The translations under genes were made by a program, and so were the position numbers. This document shows, in pieces, positions 1 through 5,887 of a DNA stretch of 6,169 nt. The DNA is from Lachnospiraceae bacterium (GTDB lineage: Bacteria; Bacillota; Clostridia; Lachnospirales; Lachnospiraceae), in assembly GCA_017420605.1 (NCBI GenBank), contig JAFOIS010000122.1, positions 1 through 6,169 of the forward strand. Direction: 5' to 3'. Each line of letters begins with the position of its first letter. Positions within the stretch are counted from its first letter, which is position 1. The notes under the pieces were generated by a model. The model searched no databases and was not told the origin of the DNA. It saw only the letters and a list, made by a program, of their open reading frames with translations.

Positions 1-885
1 ATCTGCGCCGCGTACGGCATGTACGTGATCGCGCAGCAGAAAGCGGACCTTGATCCGGCCGCCTTTGCGAAGGAAATGCACGAGGACGGCGCGTATATCA
101 ATTCCTCCCGGCCGACGGCGGTCAACTTAAGCTGGGCGATAAAGCGCATGCTCGGCGTCGTGGATAAGGGAGAAGGAAAGCCGGTCGACGAAATCATTTC
201 CGGCCTCCGGGAAGAGTGCATCGCGATCCATAACGAGGATATCGAAATGTGCAGCCGGATCGCGGAGTACGGCCTTTCCCTCATCAAGCCGGGCGACGGG
301 ATCCTCACGCACTGCAACGCGGGACCGCTGGCGACTTCGAAGTACGGCACGGCGATCGGCCCGATGCTGCTCGCGAAAGAGCGCGGCATGGATATCCGTG
401 TATTCGCCGACGAGACGCGGCCGCTCCTCCAGGGCGCGCGCCTTACGTCCTATGAACTGGACAAGGTCGGCGTCGACGTGACGCTGATCTGCGACAACAT
501 GGCCAGCATCGTGATGAAGAACGGCTGGGTGCAGGCCTGCTTCGTGGGCTGCGACCGGATCGCCGCGAACGGCGACTTCGCCAACAAGATCGGCACCTCC
601 GGCGTCGCGGTCCTCGCGAAGTACTACGGCATCCCGTTCTATACGCTGGGTCCGACCTCGACGATCGACATGAACTGTCCGGACGGAAACGCCATTAAGA
701 TCGAGCAGCGGGATCCGGACGAGATCCGGACCAAGTGGTACAGCGAGCCGATGGCGCCGGCTTCTGTCAAATGCTACAATCCGGCGTTTGACGTGACGGA
801 TCATTCGCTCCTTACGGCGATCGTCACGGACCGCGGCATCGTGTATCCGCCGTTCGACGTCAATCTGAAGAAACTCTTTTCATAA
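1..885 (+). CDS. mtnA: S-methyl-5-thioribose-1-phosphate isomerase (MtnA family), 5'-truncated by window edge
   Basis: Cytosolic isomerase of the eIF2B-like/MtnA family, converting 5-methylthioribose-1-phosphate to 5-methylthioribulose-1-phosphate in methionine salvage. The reading frame is open from base 1, so the gene starts upstream; 294 codons are visible. Numbering visible codons, I see RPTAVNL at 37-43, THCNAG at 103-108 with candidate catalytic Cys105, ADETRP at 136-141 followed by QGAR at 144-147, DNMA at 165-168, and DRIAANGD at 185-192 with candidate catalytic Asp185. The Cys-to-Asp distance is 80 residues, the same as Cys160/Asp240 recalled for Bacillus subtilis MtnA; this implies about 55 missing residues and argues against ribose-1,5-bisphosphate isomerase. 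Residue 184 is Cys where Ala is common ([10 protein letters not shown]). A 5-deoxyribose-1-phosphate isomerase (DrdI-like paralogue) is the main alternative. It lies 54 bases upstream of a purine nucleoside phosphorylase, probably in the same transcript. Confidence 0.92.
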   Translation: MCAAYGMYVIAQQKADLDPAAFAKEMHEDGAYINSSRPTAVNLSWAIKRMLGVVDKGEGKPVDEIISGLREECIAIHNEDIEMCSRIAEYGLSLIKPGDGILTHCNAGPLATSKYGTAIGPMLLAKERGMDIRVFADETRPLLQGARLTSYELDKVGVDVTLICDNMASIVMKNGWVQACFVGCDRIAANGDFANKIGTSGVAVLAKYYGIPFYTLGPTSTIDMNCPDGNAIKIEQRDPDEIRTKWYSEPMAPASVKCYNPAFDVTDHSLLTAIVTDRGIVYPPFDVNLKKLFS

Positions 886-899
886 ATAAACGCAAAGAT

Positions 900-921
900 C
901 CGGGACGCATACGCGTTCCGG
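900..921 (+). promoter_or_regulatory. Intergenic stem-loop between mtnA and deoD
   Basis: Bases 900-908 (CCGGGACGC) pair with 913-921 (GCGTTCCGG), giving a 9-bp stem with one G-U wobble and a 4-base loop (ATAC). No T-run follows, so it is not a classical rho-independent terminator. The stem ends 6 bases before the deoD Shine-Dalgarno sequence. It may mark an mRNA processing or stability boundary, or tune deoD translation. The pairing is seen directly; the role is inference. Confidence 0.55.
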
Positions 922-927
922 CAGCAC

Positions 928-933
928 AGGAGG
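928..933 (+). promoter_or_regulatory. Ribosome binding site of deoD
   Basis: AGGAGG lies 6 bases before the ATG at 940. A second in-frame ATG follows directly at 943, with 9-base spacing. Spacing favours 940 slightly, but either could be used, changing the protein by one residue. Confidence 0.85.
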
Positions 934-939
934 AAAACC

Positions 940-1671
940 ATGATGACCAGTTCCCCGTCCGCCAGTATCCAGCTCAAGGAAGGCACGCACATCGCGAAGA
1001 TCGTTCTTATGCCGGGCGACCCGCTCCGCGCGAAATACGTGGCCGAGCATTACCTTGAGAACCCCGTTCTTTTCAACGACGTCCGCAACATGTACGGCTA
1101 TACCGGCACCTATGAAGGCAAAGAGGTGTCCGTCATGGGCTCGGGCATGGGCATGCCGTCGTTCACACTTTACGCCTATGAACTGTTCAGTTTCTTCGGC
1201 GTCGAAGCGATCATCCGCATCGGCTCGGCCGGCGCGATCCAGGACGACGTCCACGTCCGCGACGTCGTGATCGCGATGGCTTCGTCCACCAACTCCGCCA
1301 TGGGGAGCGCCTATGACGTACAGGGGACCGTCGCCCCGACCGCGACCTGGGGAATCCTCAAAGAAGCGGTGAAGGCCGCCGAGGAACTCGGCGTCACCGC
1401 GCACGTCGGGCCGGTCTACTGCTCCGATTATTTCTACAATCCGGATAAGGAGATCAACAAAAAGGCCCGCGAGATGGGGCATCTGTGCGTGGAAATGGAA
1501 TCCGCGGCGCTCTATCTTACGGCCATGGCCCTGCATAAGAAGGCGCTCGCGATCTTCACGATCTCCGATCACATCTTCACCGGCGAGGCCCTGAGCGCGA
1601 TCGAGCGGCAGGACAGCTTCCACGAAATGATGGAGGTCGCCCTGAAGGCGGCGGTCCGCTCGGAGATATAA
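940..1671 (+). CDS. deoD: Purine nucleoside phosphorylase, hexameric DeoD type
   Basis: Cytosolic enzyme that splits purine (deoxy)nucleosides with phosphate into free base and (deoxy)ribose-1-phosphate. The 243 residues match the usual length of about 235-240. With a constant offset of 6 from E. coli DeoD numbering I see the phosphate-binding residues Gly26 and Arg30 (in MPGDPLRAK, 24-32), Arg49, Arg93 and Ser96 (IRIGSAGA, 92-99), the ribose/base contacts Glu185-Met186-Glu187 (VEMESAALY, 184-192), and the catalytic pair Asp210 (ISDH, 208-211) and Arg223 (ERQ, 222-224). The N-terminus departs from the family: E. coli His4, which contacts the nucleoside 5'-hydroxyl of the adjacent subunit, would fall at residue 9 or 10, and these are Ser and Ile. 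The nearest His is residue 17. The upstream MtnA-type gene and downstream BMP nucleoside importer support a role in salvage or catabolism of imported or 5'-modified nucleosides. Family assignment is firm; substrate preference is open. Confidence 0.95.
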   Translation: MMTSSPSASIQLKEGTHIAKIVLMPGDPLRAKYVAEHYLENPVLFNDVRNMYGYTGTYEGKEVSVMGSGMGMPSFTLYAYELFSFFGVEAIIRIGSAGAIQDDVHVRDVVIAMASSTNSAMGSAYDVQGTVAPTATWGILKEAVKAAEELGVTAHVGPVYCSDYFYNPDKEINKKAREMGHLCVEMESAALYLTAMALHKKALAIFTISDHIFTGEALSAIERQDSFHEMMEVALKAAVRSEI

Positions 1672-1719
1672 ACGGGGCGGACGGTTTAGGCAAAATGCCG
1701 AAGGAACGTGAAAATTCCC

Positions 1720-1774
1720 TCATTTTACGGCAGAATTGCGTATTCCATTTTGAACGGCCCTCATGCTAAAATGA
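1720..1774. repeat. 8-bp inverted repeat in the lipoprotein promoter region
   Basis: TCATTTTA at 1720-1727 is the exact reverse complement of TAAAATGA at 1767-1774, with 39 bases between the arms. The right arm contains the proposed -10 hexamer. The shared core AAAATG/CATTTT also occurs at 1692-1697 and 1746-1751, so four copies lie within about 80 bases. These could be regulator half-sites, or simply reflect local AT-richness. Confidence 0.35.
1764..1772 (+). promoter_or_regulatory. Putative extended -10 promoter for the BMP lipoprotein gene
   Basis: TGC followed by TAAAAT (1767-1772) matches an extended -10 element (TGn plus a 5/6 match to TATAAT). No good -35 hexamer lies 16-18 bases upstream (the region around 1743-1750 is TTCCATTT), which an extended -10 can tolerate. 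The start point would be near 1779, leaving a leader of about 40 bases. The location in the AT-rich gap before a gene with a strong ribosome binding site supports it; it is untested. Confidence 0.5.
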
Positions 1775-1787
1775 TTTATTGTGACAG

Positions 1788-1800
1788 ACCGTAAAACGGT
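1788..1800. promoter_or_regulatory. Small dyad in the lipoprotein leader, candidate operator
   Basis: ACCGT (1788-1792), AAA, ACGGT (1796-1800) is a perfect 5-bp inverted repeat with a 3-base centre. It lies about 10-20 bases downstream of the expected transcription start and 8 bases before the ribosome binding site. That is a plausible place for a repressor to bind, or for a small RNA hairpin. It matches no regulator site I recognise. Confidence 0.35.
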
Positions 1801-1808
1801 TATTTATA

Positions 1809-1814
1809 AGGAGG
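1809..1814 (+). promoter_or_regulatory. Ribosome binding site of the BMP lipoprotein gene (decides the start)
   Basis: A strong AAGGAGGAG run (1808-1816) contains AGGAGG with a 5-base spacer to the ATG at 1820. This rules against the longer in-frame GTG start at 1781, which has no such site and would put 13 extra residues before the signal peptide. Confidence 0.9.
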
Positions 1815-1819
1815 AGAAA

Positions 1820-3001
1820 ATGAAAAACAAAACACTTCGCGTTCTCAGCATGCTCCTGGTCCTGGTCATGGTCCTCGGGCTTTGCGCATGCGGCGCCGGC
1901 AACCCGGCGACCCCGGCCGAGAGCAGTGCTGCGGAGAGCAGCGCGGAAGCTCCGGCGGAAGTCAAACTGAAGATCGGCATCATCACGACTTCCGGTATTG
2001 ACGACGGCTCTTTCAACCAGAACTGCTACGAAGGCATCACCGATTTCATCGCGACCCATCCGGACTGCACCGTGACCGACGTCAAGGAAGCGGATCTTTC
2101 CAAGGTCATCGAGACGGTCGGCGCGCTGGTCGGCAGCTATGACGTCATGGTCCTTCCGGGCTTCAACTTCGCGGCTATCGCGGAGATCGCCCAGGCCAAC
2201 ACGGACAAGTATTTCATCGTCGTGGACTCCACGATCACGGACCTTGAGGGCAATGCGGTGAGCGGTCTTCCGAACGTCTACACCATGACCTTCAAGGAAG
2301 AAGAGACCGGCTTCTGCGCGGGCCTTGCGGCTGCGCTGACCACCGAGACCGGCAAGGTCGCGGTCGTGAACGGCATCGCGTTCCCGTCGAACGTCAACTA
2401 TGAAGTCGGCTTCATGGCCGGCGTCAACTATGCCAACGCGCACTTCGGCACGAGCGTCGAGTACGTTGAGATCCCGTCCTATGCCGGCGAAGCGGTCGTT
2501 CCGTATAACGGAAGCACGAACGTGGGCGGCAACTATGTCGGCGATTTCGGCGACCAGGCGAAGGGCAAGGAAGTCGCGGAAGCGCTGATCGCGCAGGGCG
2601 TCGACATCATCTTCCCGGCAGCGGGCAGCTCGGGCAACGGCTGCTTCACCGCGATCATGGAAAACGGCAAGGGCTACTGCATCGGCTGCGATACCGACCA
2701 GTATGACCAGGGCCAGGCGGGCGACCGCAACATCATCCTGACCTCGGGCCTCAAGGTCATGGACCGGAACATCACCGAACAGCTGACCGCCATCTATGAC
2801 GGCACCTTCAAGGGCGGGGATGACCTCCTCGGCGCCAGCACCGACTCCACCGGCTTCGTTTCTCAGGAAGGCCGTCATCAGCTTTCCGCCGACGCGCTGG
2901 AAAAGATGAACCAGGCCTATGAAGACCTCAAGGCCGGCAAGATCGTGCCGCCGTCGAACTTCAACGGCTATTCCGAGACGGATTTCCCGGGACTGAAATA
3001 A
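1820..3001 (+). CDS. BMP-family nucleoside-binding lipoprotein of an ABC importer
   Basis: Membrane-anchored extracellular substrate-binding protein of the BMP/PnrA family (Bacillus NupN-like), whose characterised members bind purine nucleosides. The 393 residues begin with a lipoprotein signal peptide: Lys/Arg at 2-7, a hydrophobic core at about 8-21, and lipobox L-C-A-C with lipidated Cys24. An Ala/Ser/Glu-rich linker spans about 28-48. The binding fold follows, with the family motif DDGSFNQ at 61-67 (Phe65 in the position of the base-stacking Phe), a Gly/Ser loop GSSGNG at 269-274, the DTDQ motif at 291-294, and SGLK ending at Lys312. Unusually, the mature chain has six further Cys (69, 83, 166, 275, 287, 290), the last two forming a CxxC directly before DTDQ. 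Its own promoter probably lies in the gap upstream, and a terminator-like hairpin separates it from the ATPase gene, consistent with higher expression of the binding protein. The exact ligand cannot be read from sequence. Confidence 0.95.
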   Translation: MKNKTLRVLSMLLVLVMVLGLCACGAGNPATPAESSAAESSAEAPAEVKLKIGIITTSGIDDGSFNQNCYEGITDFIATHPDCTVTDVKEADLSKVIETVGALVGSYDVMVLPGFNFAAIAEIAQANTDKYFIVVDSTITDLEGNAVSGLPNVYTMTFKEEETGFCAGLAAALTTETGKVAVVNGIAFPSNVNYEVGFMAGVNYANAHFGTSVEYVEIPSYAGEAVVPYNGSTNVGGNYVGDFGDQAKGKEVAEALIAQGVDIIFPAAGSSGNGCFTAIMENGKGYCIGCDTDQYDQGQAGDRNIILTSGLKVMDRNITEQLTAIYDGTFKGGDDLLGASTDSTGFVSQEGRHQLSADALEKMNQAYEDLKAGKIVPPSNFNGYSETDFPGLK

Positions 3002-3014
3002 TCCGGAACTGAGA

Positions 3015-3046
3015 GGACGGCCATGCGCTGCATGGCCGCCCTTTTT
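3015..3046 (+). terminator. Rho-independent terminator, probably partial read-through, after the lipoprotein gene
   Basis: Bases 3018-3026 (CGGCCATGC) pair perfectly with 3030-3038 (GCATGGCCG) around a 3-base loop (GCT). An A-C mismatch and two more G-C pairs extend the stem to 3015/3041, followed directly by five T (3042-3046). The transporter genes continue 43 bases downstream with no convincing promoter of their own, so partial termination that lowers ATPase and permease expression is likely. Outer bases 3003-3008 (CCGGAA) could also pair with 3051-3056 (TTCCGG). Confidence 0.85.
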
Positions 3047-3080
3047 CCATTTCCGGCAGACTTACTCCTTCTTACATCAT

Positions 3081-3084
3081 GGAG
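3081..3084 (+). promoter_or_regulatory. Ribosome binding site of the ABC ATPase gene
   Basis: GGAG with a 5-base spacer precedes the ATG at 3090. It is weaker than the lipoprotein site at 1809, consistent with lower synthesis of the ATPase. A CTCC at 3065-3068 could pair with it, but only over 4 bases. Confidence 0.6.
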
Positions 3085-3089
3085 CGGTT

Positions 3090-4634
3090 ATGAGTGCACA
3101 GAACGAAGAATATATCGTCGAGATGCGGCATATCACCAAACGGTTCCCGGGCATCGTCGCCAACGACAACGTGACGATCCAGGTCCGCAAGGGTGAGATC
3201 TACGCGCTGCTCGGCGAGAACGGCGCGGGCAAGTCCACGCTGATGAGCATGCTGTACGGGCTTTACGAGCCCGATCACGGCGAGATCCGGATCCGCGGCG
3301 AGAAGGTCGTCTTCAAGTCTCCGTCGGAGGCGGCGGCCCGGAACATCGGTATGGTGCACCAGCATTTCAAACTGGTGGAAAACTATACCGTCGGCGAGAA
3401 TATCGTGCTCGGTATCGAGCCGATGAAAAAGGCGCTCGGGATCTTCCCGTACGTCGACATGAAAGAAGCGAACGAAAAGATCCGCGCCCTCTCGAAGGAC
3501 TACGGCCTCGAGGTGAATCCGACGGATCTGATTTCCGATATCAACGTTTCGATCCGGCAGCGCGTCGAGATCATGAAGATGCTGTACCGGGAGGCGGAGA
3601 TCCTGATCTTCGACGAACCGACGGCGATCCTGACGCCGCAGGAGATCGAATACCTCCTCAAGATCATGGAGGAGCTCCGCAAAGGCGGCAAGACGATCAT
3701 CCTCATTACCCACAAGATCGAGGAGATCCGCCGGATCGCCGACCGCTGCGCCATACTGCGCCGCGGGAAGCTCATCGACGTGCTCGACGTCAAAACGACG
3801 TCCACACAGGAGATGGCGAACCTCATGGTCGGCCGCAACGTCGAACTGACAACGAAGAAATCGGCGCCGGATTACGGGGACGTCGTACTCGACGTAAACG
3901 ACCTCTCGGTATGGAACGAGGACAAGGTCGAAGTCGTCAAGCACGTCTCTTTCCAGATCCGTGCCGGCGAGATCTTCGCGATCGCGGGCGTTTCCGGCAA
4001 CGGCCAGGTCGAGCTCGCGGACGCGATCACGGGCCTTGTGAAGGCAGATAACGGTACCGTGAAACTGAACGGCGTCGACATCACGCACAAGAGTATCCGG
4101 GAGCGGTCCGAGGAGGGCATTTCCTACATTCCGGAAGACCGCCAGAAGTTCGGCGTCTTCCTGGATTTCTCGCTCAGCGACAACCTGGTCCTTCGGCGGT
4201 ATTTCAAGACGCCGTATTCGAGGAAGGGCGTCTTTGACCGCGCCGAATGCGTCAGCTACGCGGACCGTCTGATTGAAGAGTACGACATCCGGAGCGGCCA
4301 GGGCGCAAAGACGATCGTCCGTTCCATGAGCGGCGGCAACCAGCAGAAGGCGATCGTCGGACGCGAGATCGAAGAGCACAGCCCGCTGGTCATTTTCGTG
4401 CAGCCGACGCGCGGCCTCGACATGGGCGCGATCGAAAATATCCACAGGGAGATCGTGGCGGAACGCGACCGGGGCGCGGCGATCCTTCTTATTTCGCTCG
4501 AACTTGACGAGGTCATGGGCCTTGCCGATACGATCGGCGTCATCTACAGCGGCAGGCTCCTTAAGGTAGCGGATGCAGCCACCCTGACTTCCCAGGAAGT
4601 CGGCCGGTATATGATGGGGGTGACGGAAGCATGA
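3090..4634 (+). CDS. Nucleoside ABC importer ATPase with two fused nucleotide-binding domains
   Basis: Cytoplasmic ATP-hydrolysing subunit of a BMP-type nucleoside importer (NupO/RbsA-like double ATPase); 514 residues is normal for the family. Domain 1 has Walker A GENGAGKST (42-50), Q-loop Gln91, Walker B ILIFDEPT (171-178) and switch His208 (THK), but a degenerate signature, VSIRQR (153-158), in place of LSGGQ. Domain 2 is the reverse: a good signature SGGNQQK (414-420), but Walker A GVSGNGQ (300-306) has Gln for Lys, the Walker B end is VQPT (437-440) instead of DEPT, and Leu470 replaces the switch His. Pairing across domains leaves one competent ATP site (Walker A/B of domain 1 with the signature of domain 2) and one degenerate site, as is common in this family. 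The last codons overlap the permease start by an ATGA. The VQPTRGLD segment (437-444) is characteristic of NupO-type proteins. Confidence 0.95.
   Translation: MSAQNEEYIVEMRHITKRFPGIVANDNVTIQVRKGEIYALLGENGAGKSTLMSMLYGLYEPDHGEIRIRGEKVVFKSPSEAAARNIGMVHQHFKLVENYTVGENIVLGIEPMKKALGIFPYVDMKEANEKIRALSKDYGLEVNPTDLISDINVSIRQRVEIMKMLYREAEILIFDEPTAILTPQEIEYLLKIMEELRKGGKTIILITHKIEEIRRIADRCAILRRGKLIDVLDVKTTSTQEMANLMVGRNVELTTKKSAPDYGDVVLDVNDLSVWNEDKVEVVKHVSFQIRAGEIFAIAGVSGNGQVELADAITGLVKADNGTVKLNGVDITHKSIRERSEEGISYIPEDRQKFGVFLDFSLSDNLVLRRYFKTPYSRKGVFDRAECVSYADRLIEEYDIRSGQGAKTIVRSMSGGNQQKAIVGREIEEHSPLVIFVQPTRGLDMGAIENIHREIVAERDRGAAILLISLELDEVMGLADTIGVIYSGRLLKVADAATLTSQEVGRYMMGVTEA
4616..4623 (+). promoter_or_regulatory. 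Ribosome binding site of permease 1, inside the ATPase gene
   Basis: GGGGGTGA lies 7 bases before the ATG at 4631. A closer GGAAG at 4625-4629 leaves only one base of spacing. With the ATGA overlap (start 4631-4633, stop 4632-4634), translation is likely coupled to the ATPase. Confidence 0.5.
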
Positions 4635-5887
4635 AGAAAAAGAGATTCCGCGAGAACATTTTCAAGACCGCGCTTGCCCGTTTCCTTACCAATGAAAAAT
4701 GGACGAAGCTTACGGTGCCGGTCTTCTCCATCGTGCTGACGCTCATCGTTTCCTCCGTATTTCTGCTTATTCTCGGCAAGAATCCGCTGGCCGCCTTCCA
4801 GGCGTTCCTTGCGGGCAACGGCTTTGCCGCCAAGGTGAGCTACGGCGCGGGCGCCGGCATGATCTCGGACTTCTTCCAGTTCCTGAACGTCATGGCGCCG
4901 CTCCTTCTTGCGTCGCTCGCCTTCATCTTCGGTTACCGGTGCGGCCTTTTCAACATCGGGATCGCGGGGCAGATGCTGCTTTCCGGTTTTGTGGCGACCA
5001 TCACGATCGGCTACATGAAGGAGCTTTCGCCGTGGATCGCGAAGCCGCTCGTCATCCTCGTGGGGATCGTGGTCGGCGGCCTTCTCGGCGCGTTCATCGG
5101 GTTCCTCAAGTATAAGTTCAACATCCATGAAGTCGTTTCGACGATCATGGTCAACTACATCATCAGCTATTCGACCGGGTTCTTCATCAACTCGAAGTTC
5201 ATCGATCCGATCAGCCGCGCGTCGAAGGTCATTACCCCGGCCTCCCGCCTTACGCTGACCAAGGTCAATATCGGCGGCTTCTACTGCAACGTGCCGTTCG
5301 GGATCGTGCTGGCGCTCATCGTCGCCTTCATCGTGCATTACATCTTCGAGCGGACGGTCTTCGGCTTCGAGCTCCGGGCGGTCGGCTCCAACCGGAACGC
5401 GGCGCGCTACGCCGGCATCAACGTCGGACGCCAGATCGTGTTCTCGATGATGTTCTCCGGGATCCTGGCCGGTATGGCGGGCGTCACATACTACCTCGGC
5501 TATACGAACCAGATCCTGCCGAAGACCCTTGCGGGCATGGGGTATGACTCCATCGCGACGGCGCTCCTGGGCAACTCGAGCCCGCTCGGCGCGATCCTCG
5601 CGTCCATGCTGATCACGGTCTTCCAGAACGGCTCGAGCTATTTAAGCTCGGTCCTCGGCGTGGCGAAGGAGATCGCCTCCGTCATCACCGGCATCCTGCT
5701 TCTGTTCTCCGCCTGCGGCGGATTTTTCCGTTACGTCGCGCAGGGATATCTCCGGAAAGTAGCTGACGAGCGCGCATACCGCGAGGGCCGGGCGCAGGAG
5801 GAAGCGGAAAAGGCGGCGAAGGCCGCGGAGGAGGCCGCAGCCGCAGGCAGTGAAGAAAGTAAGGAGAAGGGAGGTGCGGACGAATGA
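4631..5887 (+). CDS. Nucleoside ABC importer permease 1 (BPD_transp_2 family, NupP-like)
   Basis: Integral membrane subunit that forms half of the import channel. The 418 residues start with a basic cytoplasmic segment (1-27), then a first membrane helix at about 29-48, and further hydrophobic segments at about 85-100, 111-128, 138-159, 221-238, 269-290, 306-330 and 348-361 (estimated by eye). Family motifs are FNIGIAGQ (107-114), NIHEVVSTIMVNYI (164-177), the cytoplasmic coupling region AVGSNRNAARYAGI (250-263) and a Gly-rich segment around GMGYDSIATALLG (302-314). The C-terminus ends in an unusual tail of about 40 residues (378-418) dominated by Ala, Glu and Lys, predicted charged and helical in the cytoplasm. 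It overlaps both neighbours by four bases, so ATPase, permease 1 and permease 2 form one translationally coupled unit. The family is clear; the transported nucleoside is inferred only from the linked BMP protein. Confidence 0.95.
   Translation: MKKKRFRENIFKTALARFLTNEKWTKLTVPVFSIVLTLIVSSVFLLILGKNPLAAFQAFLAGNGFAAKVSYGAGAGMISDFFQFLNVMAPLLLASLAFIFGYRCGLFNIGIAGQMLLSGFVATITIGYMKELSPWIAKPLVILVGIVVGGLLGAFIGFLKYKFNIHEVVSTIMVNYIISYSTGFFINSKFIDPISRASKVITPASRLTLTKVNIGGFYCNVPFGIVLALIVAFIVHYIFERTVFGFELRAVGSNRNAARYAGINVGRQIVFSMMFSGILAGMAGVTYYLGYTNQILPKTLAGMGYDSIATALLGNSSPLGAILASMLITVFQNGSSYLSSVLGVAKEIASVITGILLLFSACGGFFRYVAQGYLRKVADERAYREGRAQEEAEKAAKAAEEAAAAGSEESKEKGGADE
5870..5876 (+). promoter_or_regulatory. 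Ribosome binding site of permease 2, inside permease 1
   Basis: GGAGGTG with a 7-base spacer precedes the ATG at 5884. This site lies within the codons for the Gly-Gly-Ala end of permease 1, so the last residues of that protein are partly set by the need for it. Confidence 0.8.

Noticed and set aside
1..885. Reading the first gene as an eIF2B-like protein or ribose-1,5-bisphosphate isomerase
   Set aside because: The 80-residue Cys-to-Asp spacing and the RPTAVNL, ETRP/QGAR and DRIAANGD motifs fit MtnA; I recall a shorter spacing in the archaeal ribose-1,5-bisphosphate isomerase.
1672..1732. Possible deoD terminator: GGCA/TGCC (1689-1699), GGAA/TTCC (1703-1718) and TGCCG/CGGCA (1696-1732) pairings
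   Set aside because: The stems are only 4-5 bp, A/T-interrupted and lack a following T-run. Termination after deoD remains unresolved.
1781..1810. Alternative promoter: GTGACA (1781-1786) with TATAAG (1805-1810), 18-base spacing
   Set aside because: The hexamers fit well, but the -10 would overlap the ribosome binding site and transcripts would start at about the start codon.
1781..1819. Upstream GTG start that would lengthen the lipoprotein by 13 residues
   Set aside because: It has no Shine-Dalgarno sequence, would put charged residues before the signal peptide, and would use the actual ribosome binding site as coding sequence. ATG 1820 is preferred.
1672..1819. Possible purine or other riboswitch in the leader of the lipoprotein gene
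   Set aside because: No purine aptamer core sequence or three-way junction was found, and the expected leader of about 40 bases is too short for an aptamer plus switch.
1766..2878. Long - strand open frame (370 codons) opposite the lipoprotein gene
   Set aside because: Same codon-bias shadow effect. Similar antisense frames lie opposite the other genes (127-804, 880-1623, 4544-5338, 5731-6141), and none shows recognisable domains.
3079..3093. Four-codon frame (M-E-R-L-stop) whose TGA overlaps the ATPase ATG
   Set aside because: It has the same ATGA geometry as the downstream junctions, but no ribosome binding site precedes it, and a frame this short is expected by chance.
3072..4445. Very long open frame on the - strand (457 codons) opposite the ATPase gene
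   Set aside because: It mirrors the coding strand of a confidently identified gene. GC-rich third positions remove stop codons on the opposite strand; the translation is Arg/Asp/Val/His-rich with no family motif and no ribosome binding site.
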